This document shows positions 28,555-39,900 of a stretch of DNA of 64,000 nucleotides, one piece after another. Every line of letters begins with the position of its first letter. Position 1 is the first letter of the stretch. A program made the position numbers and the translations under genes. Under the pieces are notes generated by a model. That model searched no databases, was not told the origin of the DNA, and saw only the letters and a list, made by a program, of their open reading frames with translations. The stretch is from Powellomyces hirtus (Eukaryota; Chytridiomycota; Chytridiomycetes; Spizellomycetales; Powellomycetaceae), in the NCBI GenBank assembly GCA_025526995.1, contig JAHLKG010000003.1:1054001-1118000 (forward strand), given 5' to 3'.

Positions 28555-29152
28555 CAGATCTCCCACTGTTGCATGCCCCAAGACGCCTTATGAGATGTTC
28601 CATGGTATCCCACCATCTCTGGGACATTTGAGGACGTTTGGATGCATTGCCTATGCCTACATTCAACCCAACAAGCGCCAGAAGCTGGATGATGCTGCTG
28701 TCAAGTGCATCATGCTGGGGTATAGCTCCCACAGCAAGGAATACCGGCTTATGGACATACAGACTAAGAAGATCCTGTTCTCCAGAAGTGTCAAATTCGA
28801 TGAGAAGAGCTTCATTCCATCCCTCCAGTCTGCTCAGACGCCCCAAGTGCCTGCTGAGAGCCTGGAAGTGGGAATTGGGCCCGAAATGAAGCTGCAGGAT
28901 GTCAGTGACGAGCTGCAGGATGTCAGTGACGAGCTGCAGGATGTCAGTAACGACTCTGAGGACACAGACATGTCAGAGGGAGAGGAGAACATGAGGGAAC
29001 GGACCCCTGAGCCGTCCTCTGACTATGAGAGTGCTGCAGAGCCTTCTCCAACCCCCAAAAGACTCAGGAAGCCGCCAGGAGAGTGGTGGAAGGCTTCAAG
29101 CAACGCTGCAAACGTTGCTGCAGTTGCCTATGCTGTCTCCTTTGTCTCAAAC
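28555..29152 (+). pseudogene. CopA pol fragment of the CopA-1 host, sense
   Basis: 598 bp of plus-strand pol (integrase C-terminal part to AYAVSFVSN), bounded by CAGAT and CAAAC. It continues in sense and frame at 34497 once CopA-3 and its CAAAC duplication are removed. It is the mirror of 21843-22440. Confidence 0.92.
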
Positions 29153-29652
29153 TGTTGAGACGTCTTGACATCTACAAACAGGAACTCAGCATACCAGATA
29201 GGTTGCTAGGTTGTTGTCAAGACTTGCAGAGGGTCTGAAGGTGCTTCCCAAGGTAGGGAAGGTCGCCTGTAGTGTTTGGCAGAGTGTACTAGACAAGTAG
29301 AGTGTGTTGGACTGTTATTATATTGGTTGGGGATGCCCAGAGGGCGTCCTTTAATAACAATTTGGATCATAGTACATGTGTAGTGACAATCTAACTGTGC
29401 CCTAGCTTGGCCAAGACGGCCCTGGCCTGGCCTAGTATTGTTCCCAATCACAGGGTGTCTTTTTGCCTTTTCTTGGCGCTTCTATCAGCGCTCCAGACGT
29501 GTTCTAGGCCTTCCCAGGCCCTCTCCAGCTATTCTGGATCGTTCTAGACCATTCTGGACCATTCCAGACCATTCTAGACACAAGTGGATGTCCTCCCACA
29601 TGTCCCGTGTGCTCTAAGTCCTCCCAGAGGCGCCCACAGGTAGATTCCAACA
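29153..29652 (-). repeat. CopA-3 3' LTR (type beta)
   Basis: Complete 500-bp reversed LTR; the mirror of 21343-21842. Confidence 0.93.
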
Positions 29653-29659
29653 CTCCCAC

Positions 29660-32600
29660 TCACGAAACATGTTTTGTGATCCCACAGGCGTCCCTCAGTT
29701 TCAAGAACTGATCCCTAGCCAGTGGTTTTGTCAAGATGTCTGCAACCATGTCCTGAGTCGAGAGATACTCTAATGCAATCTCCAAGCGTCCTAGTGCTTC
29801 TCTGATAAAGTGGTACCTCACTTCAATGTGTTTGGTGCTGGCATGCAATGTCGGGTTCTTAGCAAGAGCAATGGCACCCTGGTTGTCCTCAAAGAGCATT
29901 GTGGGTCCATCCTGCTTGAATCCAAGCTCCCCTGCAAGCAGACGAAGCCAAACAGCTTCCTTGGTGCACTGGGCTAGTGCCATGTACTCTGCTTCCGTGC
30001 TTGAAAGAGCTACAGTGGTCTGCCGCTTGGATTGCCAGGTGATAGGCCCGTTGAACATGAAGATGAATCCAGTGGTTGATCTCCTTGTGTCCAAACATCC
30101 AGCATAGTCGGAATCCGAGTATCCAACCAGCTTCCTAGGCTCAGAGACATTCTCTTTGCCTCCCAGAAGGATTCCAAGTTCGCTTGTGCCCTTCAGGTAT
30201 CTGATGATCCGCTTGGCAGCACTCCAATGCTCCTTTCCAGGCTTTGCAAGGTACTTGGACACAATTCCAACTGCAGCAGCAATGTCAGGGCGTGTTCCTA
30301 GCATGGCATAGATCAAACTGCCCACTGCATTCCTGTATGGCACAGAGCTCATCTCCAGCTCCTCCGTCTCATTCTGAGGTGCCATGTTGTTTCTGAGGTG
30401 CAGTCCATGTTCCATAGGCGTGGCATGAACCTTGGCATCTCCCATGTTGAATTTCGAAACGACCTCTTCAACATACTTCTTCTGAGACAACCAGATGGTG
30501 CGGGTGCTTCTGCTCCGTCTGATGTGAATCCCAAGGAAGTAATTCAGCTCTCCAAGGTCTGTCATCTCAAAAGCTCGCCTCAGCTCCTTCTTGACATCCC
30601 CCAGCTGTTCCTTGCTTGATGAGGCCACAATGAGGTCGTCCACATAGATCAGAATGTACTCTGTTGTCCCATTCTGACTCCTGTAGTACATGCAAGGCTC
30701 TGCAGTCGACTGCACAAAGCCCATAGACTTCAGTTTGTGGTCTATCTTGTGGTTGAAGCGCCTTGCTGATTGCTTGAGGCCGTAGAGGGGTCTCCCAAGC
30801 TTGCAGACCCGTCCTGGATGCTTGGAATCCTCAAAGCCCTCCGGTTGGCGCATGTAGATCACATAGTCCAGATCCCCTTGCAAGAATGCTGTCTTCACGT
30901 CCATCTGATGTGCCTCCAAGTCATCTGTGGCAATGATGGAGAACAGCAGTCTCATGGGACCAAACTTGGCAACAGGAGCAAACGTCTCCTGATAGTCCAA
31001 TCCCTTTCTCTGAGAGAATCCCTTGGCAACAAGTCTTGCCTTGTATCTGTCAAGCTCTCCTGTGTCCTTCAGCTTTCGTTTGAAGACCCACTTGCATCCA
31101 ATAGCTTTTCTGCCCGTTGGCAGATCCACAAGTTGCCATGTCCCATTCTTGGCAAGAGCATCCATCTCTTCCTGAGCAGCCTGACGCCATTGTGAAGCAT
31201 CTGGCATGGTCTGGCTCTCCTTGTAGCTTGTGGGCTCGTTTGAGACAAAGGAGACAGCATAGGCAACTGCAGCAACGTTTGCAGCGTTGCTTGAAGCCTT
31301 CCACCACTCTCCTGGCGGCTTCCTGAGTCTTTTGGGGGTTGGAGAAGGCTCTGCAGCACTCTCATAGTCAGAGGACGGCTCAGGGGTCCGTTCCCTCATG
31401 TTCTCCTCTCCCTCTGACATGTCTGTGTCCTCAGAGTCGTTACTGACATCCTGCAGCTCGTCACTGACATCCTGCAGCTCGTCACTGACATCCTGCAGCT
31501 TCATTTCGGGCCCAATTCCCACTTCCAGGCTCTCAGCAGGCACTTGGGGCGTCTGAGCAGACTGGAGGGATGGAATGAAGCTCTTCTCATCGAATTTGAC
31601 ACTTCTGGAGAACAGGATCTTCTTAGTCTGTATGTCCATAAGCCGGTATTCCTTGCTGTGGGAGCTATACCCCAGCATGATGCACTTGACAGCAGCATCA
31701 TCCAGCTTCTGGCGCTTGTTGGGTTGAATGTAGGCATAGGCAATGCATCCAAACGTCCTCAAATGTCCCAGAGATGGTGGGATACCATGGAACATCTCAT
31801 AAGGCGTCTTGGGGCATGCAACAGTGGGAGATCTGTTCCTCAGATAGACTGCTGTCATGATTGCTTCTCCCCAGAAACGCTTGTCCAAGCCTGACTGCTT
31901 CAACAAACATCTCCCCATCTCCACAAGGGTACGGTTGGCTCGTTCAGCAACACCATTTTGCTGTGGAGTATTTACTGAACTCCTCTGATGCTGTGTGCCC
32001 TTCTCCTTGAAGTGGTCCCTTAGCAAGTTGCTCATGTACTCGCCTCCTGGGTCGGATCTGACAGCTTTGATCTGCTTTCCATGTAGGGGGACAAGTGCTG
32101 CTTCCAGCTCCTGATAGTGCCTAGCAACTTCTCCCTTGGTCTTCATAAGGCAAACATGGAAATATCTTGTCTTGTCATCAATGAATGTGACAAAATAGCG
32201 ATATCCAGTGATCGTGGGTGGTTCAACTGGTCCCCAGACATCTGTGTGGATCAATCCCAGCTTCTCTGATGCTCTGGAGGCCTGTGCCTTGGGGAATGGC
32301 GCTCTGCTTGCTTTGCTGAGTGCACAAGTGTCACAAATGCTCAAGCTCCCACTAGTTTGAACGCCCTTGGCAAGCTTGGTGAGCCTTCCAATGTCTGCAA
32401 CGTTCAAATGGCCGAGTCTCTGATGCCATAGGGACAAGTCCTGACTTGTTGTGTCCCTTCCAACATTGTGGGCAATCCCAGCATTTGCCTGCCCATGTGT
32501 TGTCTCGAATGTGTAGACAAATTGGTTCTCTTTGGCAAGGAAAGCCGTCCCATCCTTTGCAATGATCCGAGCAGCTTGTGGTCCCACTTCAAAACAAGCT

Positions 32601-33712
32601 CCAGCTTTGGCAAGGCGAGCCAGTGATAGGAGGTTCTTGGTCATCTTGGGGACGTGCCAGCAGTTCTGGATTTGCAGGGGCACTGTCTTCCCCTCTGTGT
32701 TGATCACCCATGTGTGAAGCGTTCCATGCCCCACAGCTTCCAATGTGTGATTGTCTGCCATCTCAATGGCAACAGGAGACATCTTCTCATAGTCCTCAAA
32801 CAGCTCTCTGCGGCCAGTCATGTGCTGAGAGGCTCCTGAGTCCAAAATCCAAGTGTTGGATGTCAGGGATGGCATCTGAGTTCCAATGGTGGTGAAAGCA
32901 AAGCCTCCAGGCGTCTGTTGAGTCGAGTTGGCCTGGTTTAGGCCCTTCTTCTCGTCTGCTGCCCTCTTGTGGCATTCCTTCTTGATGTGGCCCTTCTTGT
33001 TGCAGTAGTGACAGACTGCCTCCTTCTTCCAATCTGGCTTTCCCCCAGCCTTGTTGGTCTTCTGAGCATTCCCTTTGGTGTCAGCTTGTGTGAAGAAGGC
33101 TTTTGCTGCCTTTCCAGAGTTCTTCTTTCCATCTGCACGCCTCATTTCCTCCTGCAACAGCCTGGATGTCACAAAAGCCAAGTCCAGCTTCTCACTGGTC
33201 GACTCCAGAGTCATCACAAGGGTGTCAAAGGCTTCTGGAAGGGAAGAGAGCAAGGAGAACACATGGTCCTCCTCAGAAACGGGAGCTCCGATGGCTGCAA
33301 GTTCCTGGGTCATCCTCTTGATCTTGTTGATGTGGATGGTCATGGAATCAGTTGGGTCCATTGTCACAGTGAGGAACCGACGTCTCAGGAAGTGTCTGTT
33401 GGCAACCCCCTTCTTCTCATGCACCTCCCTCAGCTTTTCCCATGCTTCAAGGGCGGATTCAGCCTCATGAACATGCATCAATTGCTCATCATTCAAAGAC
33501 ATGATCAGCAGAGCCAGAGCTCTCTCATCTCGACGTATCCAGTCGTCTGATGCTGTGTTGGTGGCCTTGGCAGTTCCTGAGCCGTCCTTGATGTCAATGG
33601 CATCCCAAAGTCCCTTCTCAATCAACAGCATCTTCATTTTCAACTTCCAAAGGTGAAAGTTCTCCCCAGTGAACCTCTCAATGGACACTCGGCTGTCAGA
33701 GTCGCCAGCCAT
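29660..33712 (-). CDS. CopA-3 gag-pol polyprotein, intact
   Basis: Uninterrupted 1,350-residue copia polyprotein with all motifs present (CCHC, DSG protease, D,D35E integrase, YVDD, RNase H). It differs from CopA-1 by QRKG for QREG in RT and EELEMSS for DELEMSY in the RT-RNase H connection. EELEMSS and the silent changes GCAGACATC and GAGCTTGG are shared with CopA-5, which links these two copies. Start ATG at 33712-33710. Confidence 0.95.
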   Translation of the reverse strand: MAGDSDSRVSIERFTGENFHLWKLKMKMLLIEKGLWDAIDIKDGSGTAKATNTASDDWIRRDERALALLIMSLNDEQLMHVHEAESALEAWEKLREVHEKKGVANRHFLRRRFLTVTMDPTDSMTIHINKIKRMTQELAAIGAPVSEEDHVFSLLSSLPEAFDTLVMTLESTSEKLDLAFVTSRLLQEEMRRADGKKNSGKAAKAFFTQADTKGNAQKTNKAGGKPDWKKEAVCHYCNKKGHIKKECHKRAADEKKGLNQANSTQQTPGGFAFTTIGTQMPSLTSNTWILDSGASQHMTGRRELFEDYEKMSPVAIEMADNHTLEAVGHGTLHTWVINTEGKTVPLQIQNCWHVPKMTKNLLSLARLAKAGACFEVGPQAARIIAKDGTAFLAKENQFVYTFETTHGQANAGIAHNVGRDTTSQDLSLWHQRLGHLNVADIGRLTKLAKGVQTSGSLSICDTCALSKASRAPFPKAQASRASEKLGLIHTDVWGPVEPPTITGYRYFVTFIDDKTRYFHVCLMKTKGEVARHYQELEAALVPLHGKQIKAVRSDPGGEYMSNLLRDHFKEKGTQHQRSSVNTPQQNGVAERANRTLVEMGRCLLKQSGLDKRFWGEAIMTAVYLRNRSPTVACPKTPYEMFHGIPPSLGHLRTFGCIAYAYIQPNKRQKLDDAAVKCIMLGYSSHSKEYRLMDIQTKKILFSRSVKFDEKSFIPSLQSAQTPQVPAESLEVGIGPEMKLQDVSDELQDVSDELQDVSNDSEDTDMSEGEENMRERTPEPSSDYESAAEPSPTPKRLRKPPGEWWKASSNAANVAAVAYAVSFVSNEPTSYKESQTMPDASQWRQAAQEEMDALAKNGTWQLVDLPTGRKAIGCKWVFKRKLKDTGELDRYKARLVAKGFSQRKGLDYQETFAPVAKFGPMRLLFSIIATDDLEAHQMDVKTAFLQGDLDYVIYMRQPEGFEDSKHPGRVCKLGRPLYGLKQSARRFNHKIDHKLKSMGFVQSTAEPCMYYRSQNGTTEYILIYVDDLIVASSSKEQLGDVKKELRRAFEMTDLGELNYFLGIHIRRSRSTRTIWLSQKKYVEEVVSKFNMGDAKVHATPMEHGLHLRNNMAPQNETEELEMSSVPYRNAVGSLIYAMLGTRPDIAAAVGIVSKYLAKPGKEHWSAAKRIIRYLKGTSELGILLGGKENVSEPRKLVGYSDSDYAGCLDTRRSTTGFIFMFNGPITWQSKRQTTVALSSTEAEYMALAQCTKEAVWLRLLAGELGFKQDGPTMLFEDNQGAIALAKNPTLHASTKHIEVRYHFIREALGRLEIALEYLSTQDMVADILTKPLARDQFLKLRDACGITKHVS

Positions 33713-33991
33713 CTTGTGCAAAGAGTGTGGCAAAATGGGATAGTCCCGGTGTTCAACCGCAAGTGGTCAGAACCTGCTCCAGAAAATCCACTCCAGTCCA
33801 GTCCAGTCCAGACAATAGCTCGTTTGATGGTCAGACGCAGGTGTCCTATGCCTGCTATCTAGGCTTCTCGAGTGCTCAAACAGTTCTCCAAGTCCTCAGC
33901 AGCACCAGTGATAGGCACAGTGACGTGTTTCCCAGATAGGGATAGAGGTGGAGTCAGTAATGTTCAGACAGCTGTGTCAGGGCTCATAACC

Positions 33992-34491
33992 TGTTGAGAC
34001 GTCTTGACATCTACAAACAGGAACTCAGCATACCAGATAGGTTGCTAGGTTGTTGTCAAGACTTGCAGAGGGTCTGAAGGTGCTTCCCAAGGTAGGGAAG
34101 GTCGCCTGTAGTGTTTGGCAGAGTGTACTAGACAAGTAGAGTGTGTTGGACTGTTATTATATTGGTTGGGGATGCCCAGAGGGCGTCCTTTAATAACAAT
34201 TTGGATCATAGTACATGTGTAGTGACAATCTAACTGTGCCCTAGCTTGGCCAAGACGGCCCTGGCCTGGCCTAGTATTGTTCCCAATCACAGGGTGTCTT
34301 TTTGCCTTTTCTTGGCGCTTCTATCAGCGCTCCAGACGTGTTCTAGGCCTTCCCAGGCCCTCTCCAGCTATTCTGGATCGTTCTAGACCATTCTGGACCA
34401 TTCCAGACCATTCTAGACACAAGTGGATGTCCTCCCACATGTCCCGTGTGCTCTAAGTCCTCCCAGAGGCGCCCACAGGTAGATTCCAACA
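33992..34491 (-). repeat. CopA-3 5' LTR (type beta)
   Basis: Complete 500-bp reversed LTR next to the primer site 33978-33991. It faces the second CAAAC copy at 34492. Confidence 0.93.
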
Positions 34492-36074
34492 CAAACGAGC
34501 CCACAAGCTACAAGGAGAGCCAGACCATGCCAGATGCTTCACAATGGCGTCAGGCTGCTCAGGAAGAGATGGATGCTCTTGCCAAGAATGGGACATGGCA
34601 ACTTGTGGATCTGCCAACGGGCAGAAAAGCTATTGGATGCAAGTGGGTCTTCAAACGAAAGCTGAAGGACACAGGAGAGCTTGACAGATACAAGGCAAGA
34701 CTTGTTGCCAAGGGATTCTCTCAGAGAAAGGGATTGGACTATCAGGAGACGTTTGCTCCTGTTGCCAAGTTTGGTCCCATGAGACTGCTGTTCTCCATCA
34801 TTGCCACAGATGACTTGGAGGCACATCAGATGGACGTGAAGACAGCATTCTTGCAAGGGGATCTGGACTATGTGATCTACATGCGCCAACCGGAGGGCTT
34901 TGAGGATTCCAAGCATCCAGGACGGGTCTGCAAGCTTGGGAGACCCCTCTACGGCCTCAAGCAATCAGCAAGGCGCTTCAACCACAAGATAGACCACAAA
35001 CTGAAGTCTATGGGCTTTGTGCAGTCGACTGCAGAGCCTTGCATGTACTACAGGAGTCAGAATGGGACAACAGAGTACATTCTGATCTATGTGGACGACC
35101 TCATTGTGGCCTCATCAAGCAAGGAACAGCTGGGGGATGTCAAGAAGGAGCTGAGGCGAGCTTTTGAGATGACAGACCTTGGAGAGCTGAATTACTTCCT
35201 TGGGATTCACATCAGACGGAGCAGAAGCACCCGCACCATCTGGTTGTCTCAGAAGAAGTATGTTGAAGAGGTCGTTTCGAAATTCAACATGGGAGATGCC
35301 AAGGTTCATGCCACGCCTATGGAACATGGACTGCACCTCAGAAACAACATGGCACCTCAGAATGAGACGGATGAGCTGGAGATGAGCTATGTGCCATACA
35401 GGAATGCAGTGGGCAGTTTGATCTATGCCATGCTAGGAACACGCCCTGACATTGCTGCTGCAGTTGGAATTGTGTCCAAGTACCTTGCAAAGCCTGGAAA
35501 GGAGCATTGGAGTGCTGCCAAGCGGATCATCAGATACCTGAAGGGCACAAGCGAACTTGGAATCCTTCTGGGAGGCAAAGAGAATGTCTCTGAGCCTAGG
35601 AAGCTGGTTGGATACTCGGATTCCGACTATGCTGGATGTTTGGACACAAGGAGATCAACCACTGGATTCATCTTCATGTTCAACGGGCCTATCACCTGGC
35701 AATCCAAGCGGCAGACCACTGTAGCTCTTTCAAGCACGGAAGCAGAGTACATGGCACTAGCCCAGTGCACCAAGGAAGCTGTTTGGCTTCGTCTGCTTGC
35801 AGGGGAGCTCGGATTCAAGCAGGATGGACCCACAATGCTCTTTGAGGACAACCAGGGTGCCATTGCTCTTGCTAAGAACCCGACATTGCATGCCAGCACC
35901 AAACACATTGAAGTGAGGTACCACTTTATCAGAGAAGCACTAGGACGCTTGGAGATTGCATTAGAGTATCTCTCGACTCAGGACATGGTTGCAGATATCT
36001 TGACAAAACCACTGGCTAGGGATCAGTTCTTGAAACTGAGGGACGCCTGTGGGATCACAAAACATGTTTCGTGA
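34492..36074 (+). pseudogene. CopA-1 host pol, 3' part (RT and RNase H)
   Basis: Open plus-strand frame from CAAAC onward: NEPTSYKESQ, KCK-type RT start GCKWVFKRKLKDTGELDR, YVDDLIVASS, then RNase H and DILTKPLAR. Everything before RT was separated by CopA-3. It has an open frame but no start of its own. It shares QRKG with CopA-3 and DELEMSY with CopA-1. Confidence 0.92.
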
Positions 36075-36081
36075 GTGGGAG

Positions 36082-36581
36082 TGTTGGAATCTACCTGTGG
36101 GCGCCTCTGGGAGGACTTAGAGCACACGGGACATGTGGGAGGACATCCACTTGTGTCTAGAATGGTCTGGAATGGTCCAGAATGGTCTAGAACGATCCAG
36201 AATAGCTGGAGAGGGCCTGGGAAGGCCTAGAACACGTCTGGAGCGCTGATAGAAGCGCCAAGAAAAGGCAAAAAGACACCCTGTGATTGGGAACAATACT
36301 AGGCCAGGCCAGGGCCGTCTTGGCCAAGCTAGGGCACAGTTAGATTGTCACTACACATGTACTATGATCCAAATTGTTATTAAAGGACGCCCTCTGGGCA
36401 TCCCCAACCAATATAATAACAGTCCAACACACTCTACTTGTCTAGTACACTCTGCCAAACACTACAGGCGACCTTCCCTACCTTGGGAAGCACCTTCAGA
36501 CCCTCTGCAAGTCTTGACAACAACCTAGCAACCTATCTGGTATGCTGAGTTCCTGTTTGTAGATGTCAAGACGTCTCAACA
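36082..36581 (+). repeat. CopA-1 3' LTR (type beta)
   Basis: 500-bp LTR ending at GACGTCTCAACA, followed by TGCCT (36582-36586), which repeats the left flank at 16499-16503. Confidence 0.93.
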
Positions 36582-36970
36582 TGCCTGTGGTGTTTGGCAG
36601 ACTGTACTAGACAAGTAGAGTGTGTTGGACTGTTATTATATTGGTTGGGGATGCCCAGAGGGCGTCCTTTTATAACAATTTGGATCATAGTACATGTGTA
36701 GTGACAATCTAACTGTGCCCTAGCTTGGCCAAGACGGCCCTGGCCTGGCCTAGTATTGTTCCCAATCGCAGGGTGTCTTTTTGCCTTTTCTTGGCGTTTC
36801 TATCAGCGCTCCAGACGTGTTCTAGGCCTTCCCAGGCCCTCTCCAGCTATTCTGGATCGTTCTAGACCATTCTGGACCATTCCAGACCATTCTAGACACA
36901 AGTGGATGTCCTCCCACATGTCCTGTGTGCTCTAAGTCCTCCCAGAGGCGCCCACAGGTAGATTCCAACA
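36582..36970 (-). repeat. CopA-0 3' LTR, second part (type alpha)
   Basis: 389 bp of reversed LTR from TGCCTGTGGTG to GATTCCAACA. With 16388-16503 it rebuilds one 500-bp LTR plus the 5-bp duplication. Confidence 0.92.
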
Positions 36971-36977
36971 CTCCCAC

Positions 36978-39900
36978 TCACGAAACATGTTTTGTGATCC
37001 CACAGGCGTCCCTCAGTTTCAAGAACTGATCCCTAGCCAGTGGTTTTGTCAAGATATCTGCAACCATGTCCTGAGTCGAGAGATACTCTAATGCAATCTC
37101 CAAGCGTCCTAGTGCTTCTCTGATAAAGTGGTACCTCACTTCAATGTGTTTGGTGCTGGCATGCAATGTCGGGTTCTTAGCAAGAGCAATGGCACCCTGG
37201 TTGTCCTCAAAGAGCATTGTGGGTCCATCCTGCTTGAATCCGAGCTCCCCTGCAAGCAGACGAAGCCAAACAGCTTCCTTGGTGCACTGGGCTAGTGCCA
37301 TGTACTCTGCTTCCGTGCTTGAAAGAGCTACAGTGGTCTGCCGCTTGGATTGCCAGGTGATAGGCCCGTTGAACATGAAGATGAATCCAGTGGTTGATCT
37401 CCTTGTGTCCAAACATCCAGCATAGTCGGAATCCGAGTATCCAACCAGCTTCCTAGGCTCAGAGACATTCTCTTTGCCTCCCAGAAGGATTCCAAGTTCG
37501 CTTGTGCCCTTCAGGTATCTGATGATCCGCTTGGCAGCACTCCAATGCTCCTTTCCAGGCTTTGCAAGGTACTTGGACACAATTCCAACTGCAGCAGCAA
37601 TGTCAGGGCGTGTTCCTAGCATGGCATAGATCAAACTGCCCACTGCATTCCTGTATGGCACATAGCTCATCTCCAGCTCCTCCGTCTCATTCTGAGGTGC
37701 CATGTTGTTTCTGAGGTGCAGTCCATGTTCCATAGGCGTGGCATGAACCTTGGCATCTCCCATGTTGAATTTCGAAACGACCTCTTCAACATACTTCTTC
37801 TGAGACAACCAGATGGTGCGGGTGCTTCTGCTCCGTCTGATGTGAATCCCAAGGAAGTAATTCAGCTCTCCAAGGTCTGTCATCTCAAAAGCTCGCCTCA
37901 GCTCCTTCTTGACATCCCCCAGCTGTTCCTTGCTTGATGAGGCCACAATGAGGTCGTCCACATAGATCAGAATGTACTCTGTTGTCCCATTCTGACTCCT
38001 GTAGTACATGCAAGGCTCTGCAGTCGACTGCACAAAGCCCATAGACTTCAGTTTGTGGTCTATCTTGTGGTTGAAGCGCCTTGCTGATTGCTTGAGGCCG
38101 TAGAGGGGTCTCCCAAGCTTGCAGACCCGTCCTGGATGCTTGGAATCCTCAAAGCCCTCCGATTGGCGCATGTAGATCACATAGTCCAGATCCCCTTGCA
38201 AGAATGCTGTCTTCACGTCCATCTGATGTGCTCCCAAGTCGTCTGTGGCAATAATGGAGAACAGCAGTCTCATGGGACCAAACTTGGCAACAGGAGCAAA
38301 CGTCTCCTGATAGTCCAATCCCTCTCTCTGAGAGAATCCCTTGGCATCAAGTCTTGCCTTGTATCTGTCAAGCTCTCCTGTGTCCTTCAGCTTTCGTTTG
38401 AAGACCCACTTGCATCCAATAGCTTTTCTGCCCGTTGGCAGATCCACAAGTTGCCATGTCCCATTCTTGGCAAGAGCATCCATCTCTTCCTGAGCAGCCT
38501 GACGCCATTGTGAAGCATCTGGCATGGTCTGGCTCTCCTTGTAGCTTGTGGGCTCGTTTGAGACAAAGGAGACAGCATAGGCAACTGCAGCAACGTTTGC
38601 AGCGTTGCTTGAAGCCTTCCACCACTCTCCTGGCGGCTTCCTGAGTCTTTTGGGGGTTGGAGAAGGCTCTGCAGCACTCTCATAGTCAGAGGACGGCTCA
38701 GGGGTCCGTTCCCTCATGTTCTCCTCTCCCTCTGACATGGCTGTGTCCTCAGAGTCGTTACTGACATCCTGCAGCTCGTCACTGACATCCTGCAGCTCGT
38801 CACTGACATCCTGCAGCTTCATTTCGGGCCCAATTCCCACTTCCAGGCTCTCAGCAGGCACTTGGGGCGTCTGAGCAGACTGGAGGGATGGAATGAAGCT
38901 CTTCTCATCGAATTTGACACTTCTGGAGAACAGGATCTTCTTAGTCTGTATGTCCATAAGCCGGTATTCCTTGCTGTGGGAGCTATACCCCAGCATGATG
39001 CACTTGACAGCAGCATCATCCAGCTTCTGGCGCTTGTTGGGTTGAATGTAGGCATAGGCAATGCATCCAAACGTCCTCAAATGTCCCAGAGATGGTGGGA
39101 TACCATGGAACATCTCATAAGGCGTCTTGGGGCATGCAACAGTGGGAGATCTGTTCCTCAGATAGACTGCTGTCATGATTGCTTCTCCTCAGAAATGCTT
39201 GTCCAAGCCTGACTGCTTCAACAAACATCTCCCTATCTCCACAAGGGTACGGTTGGCTCGTTCAGCAACACCATTTTGCTGTGGAGTATTTACTGAACTC
39301 CTCTGATGCTGTGTGCCCTTCTCCTTGAAGTGGTCCCTTAGCAAGTTGCTCATGTACTCGCCTCCTGGGTCGGATCTGACAGCTTTGATCTGCTTTCCAT
39401 GTAGGGGGACAAGTGCTGCTTCCAGCTCCTGATAGTGCCTAGCAACTTCTCCCTTGGTCTTCATAAGGCAAACATGGAAATATCTTGTCTTGTCATCAAT
39501 GAATGTGACGAAATAGCGATATCCAGTGATTGTGGGTGGTTCAACTGGTCCCCAGACATCTGTGTGGATCAATCCCAGCTTCTCTGATGCTCTGGAGGCC
39601 TGTGCCTTGGGGAATGGCGCTCTGCTTGCTTTGCTGAGTGCACAAGTGTCACAAATGCTCAAGCTCCCACTGGTTTGAACGCCCTTGGCAAGCTTGGTGA
39701 GCCTTCCAATGTCTGCAACGTTCAAATGGCCGAGTCTCTGATGCCATAGGGACAAGTCCTGACTTGTTGTGTCCCTTCCAACATTGTGGGCAATCCCAGC
39801 ATTTGCCTGCCCATGTGTTGTCTCGAATGTGTAGACAAATTGGTTCTCTTTGACAAGGAAGGCCGTCCCATCCTTTGCAATGATCCGAGCAGCCTGTGGT

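Larger units (their letters stand above)
29153..34491 (-). mobile_element. CopA-3, complete CopA element with CAAAC target duplication
   Basis: 5,339-bp minus-strand element with two 500-bp beta LTRs (29153-29652 and 33992-34491), primer site and an intact ORF. CAAAC at 29148-29152 and 34492-34496 is a true 5-bp duplication inside the host CopA pol. This is the cleanest complete CopA insertion in the window and the best reference copy. Confidence 0.95.
16504..36581 (+). mobile_element. CopA-1, 20-kb composite element inside the CopA-0 3' LTR
   Basis: Plus-strand LTRs stand at both ends (16504-17003 and 36082-36581) and the TGCCT duplication flanks them, so these are the ends of one insertion. 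Inside are a complete element-length unit 16504-21842, an inverted pol fragment, a truncated second 5' end, CopA-2 and CopA-3 in minus orientation, and the 3' part of a plus-strand pol. The two outer LTRs belong to different sequence types (type alpha left, type beta right), which is not expected of an undisturbed insertion. Confidence 0.75.

Noticed and set aside
36082..36970. Adjoining plus and minus LTRs as the terminal inverted repeats of a new element
   Set aside because: The TGCCT duplication shows that this is the border between CopA-1 and the interrupted LTR of CopA-0.
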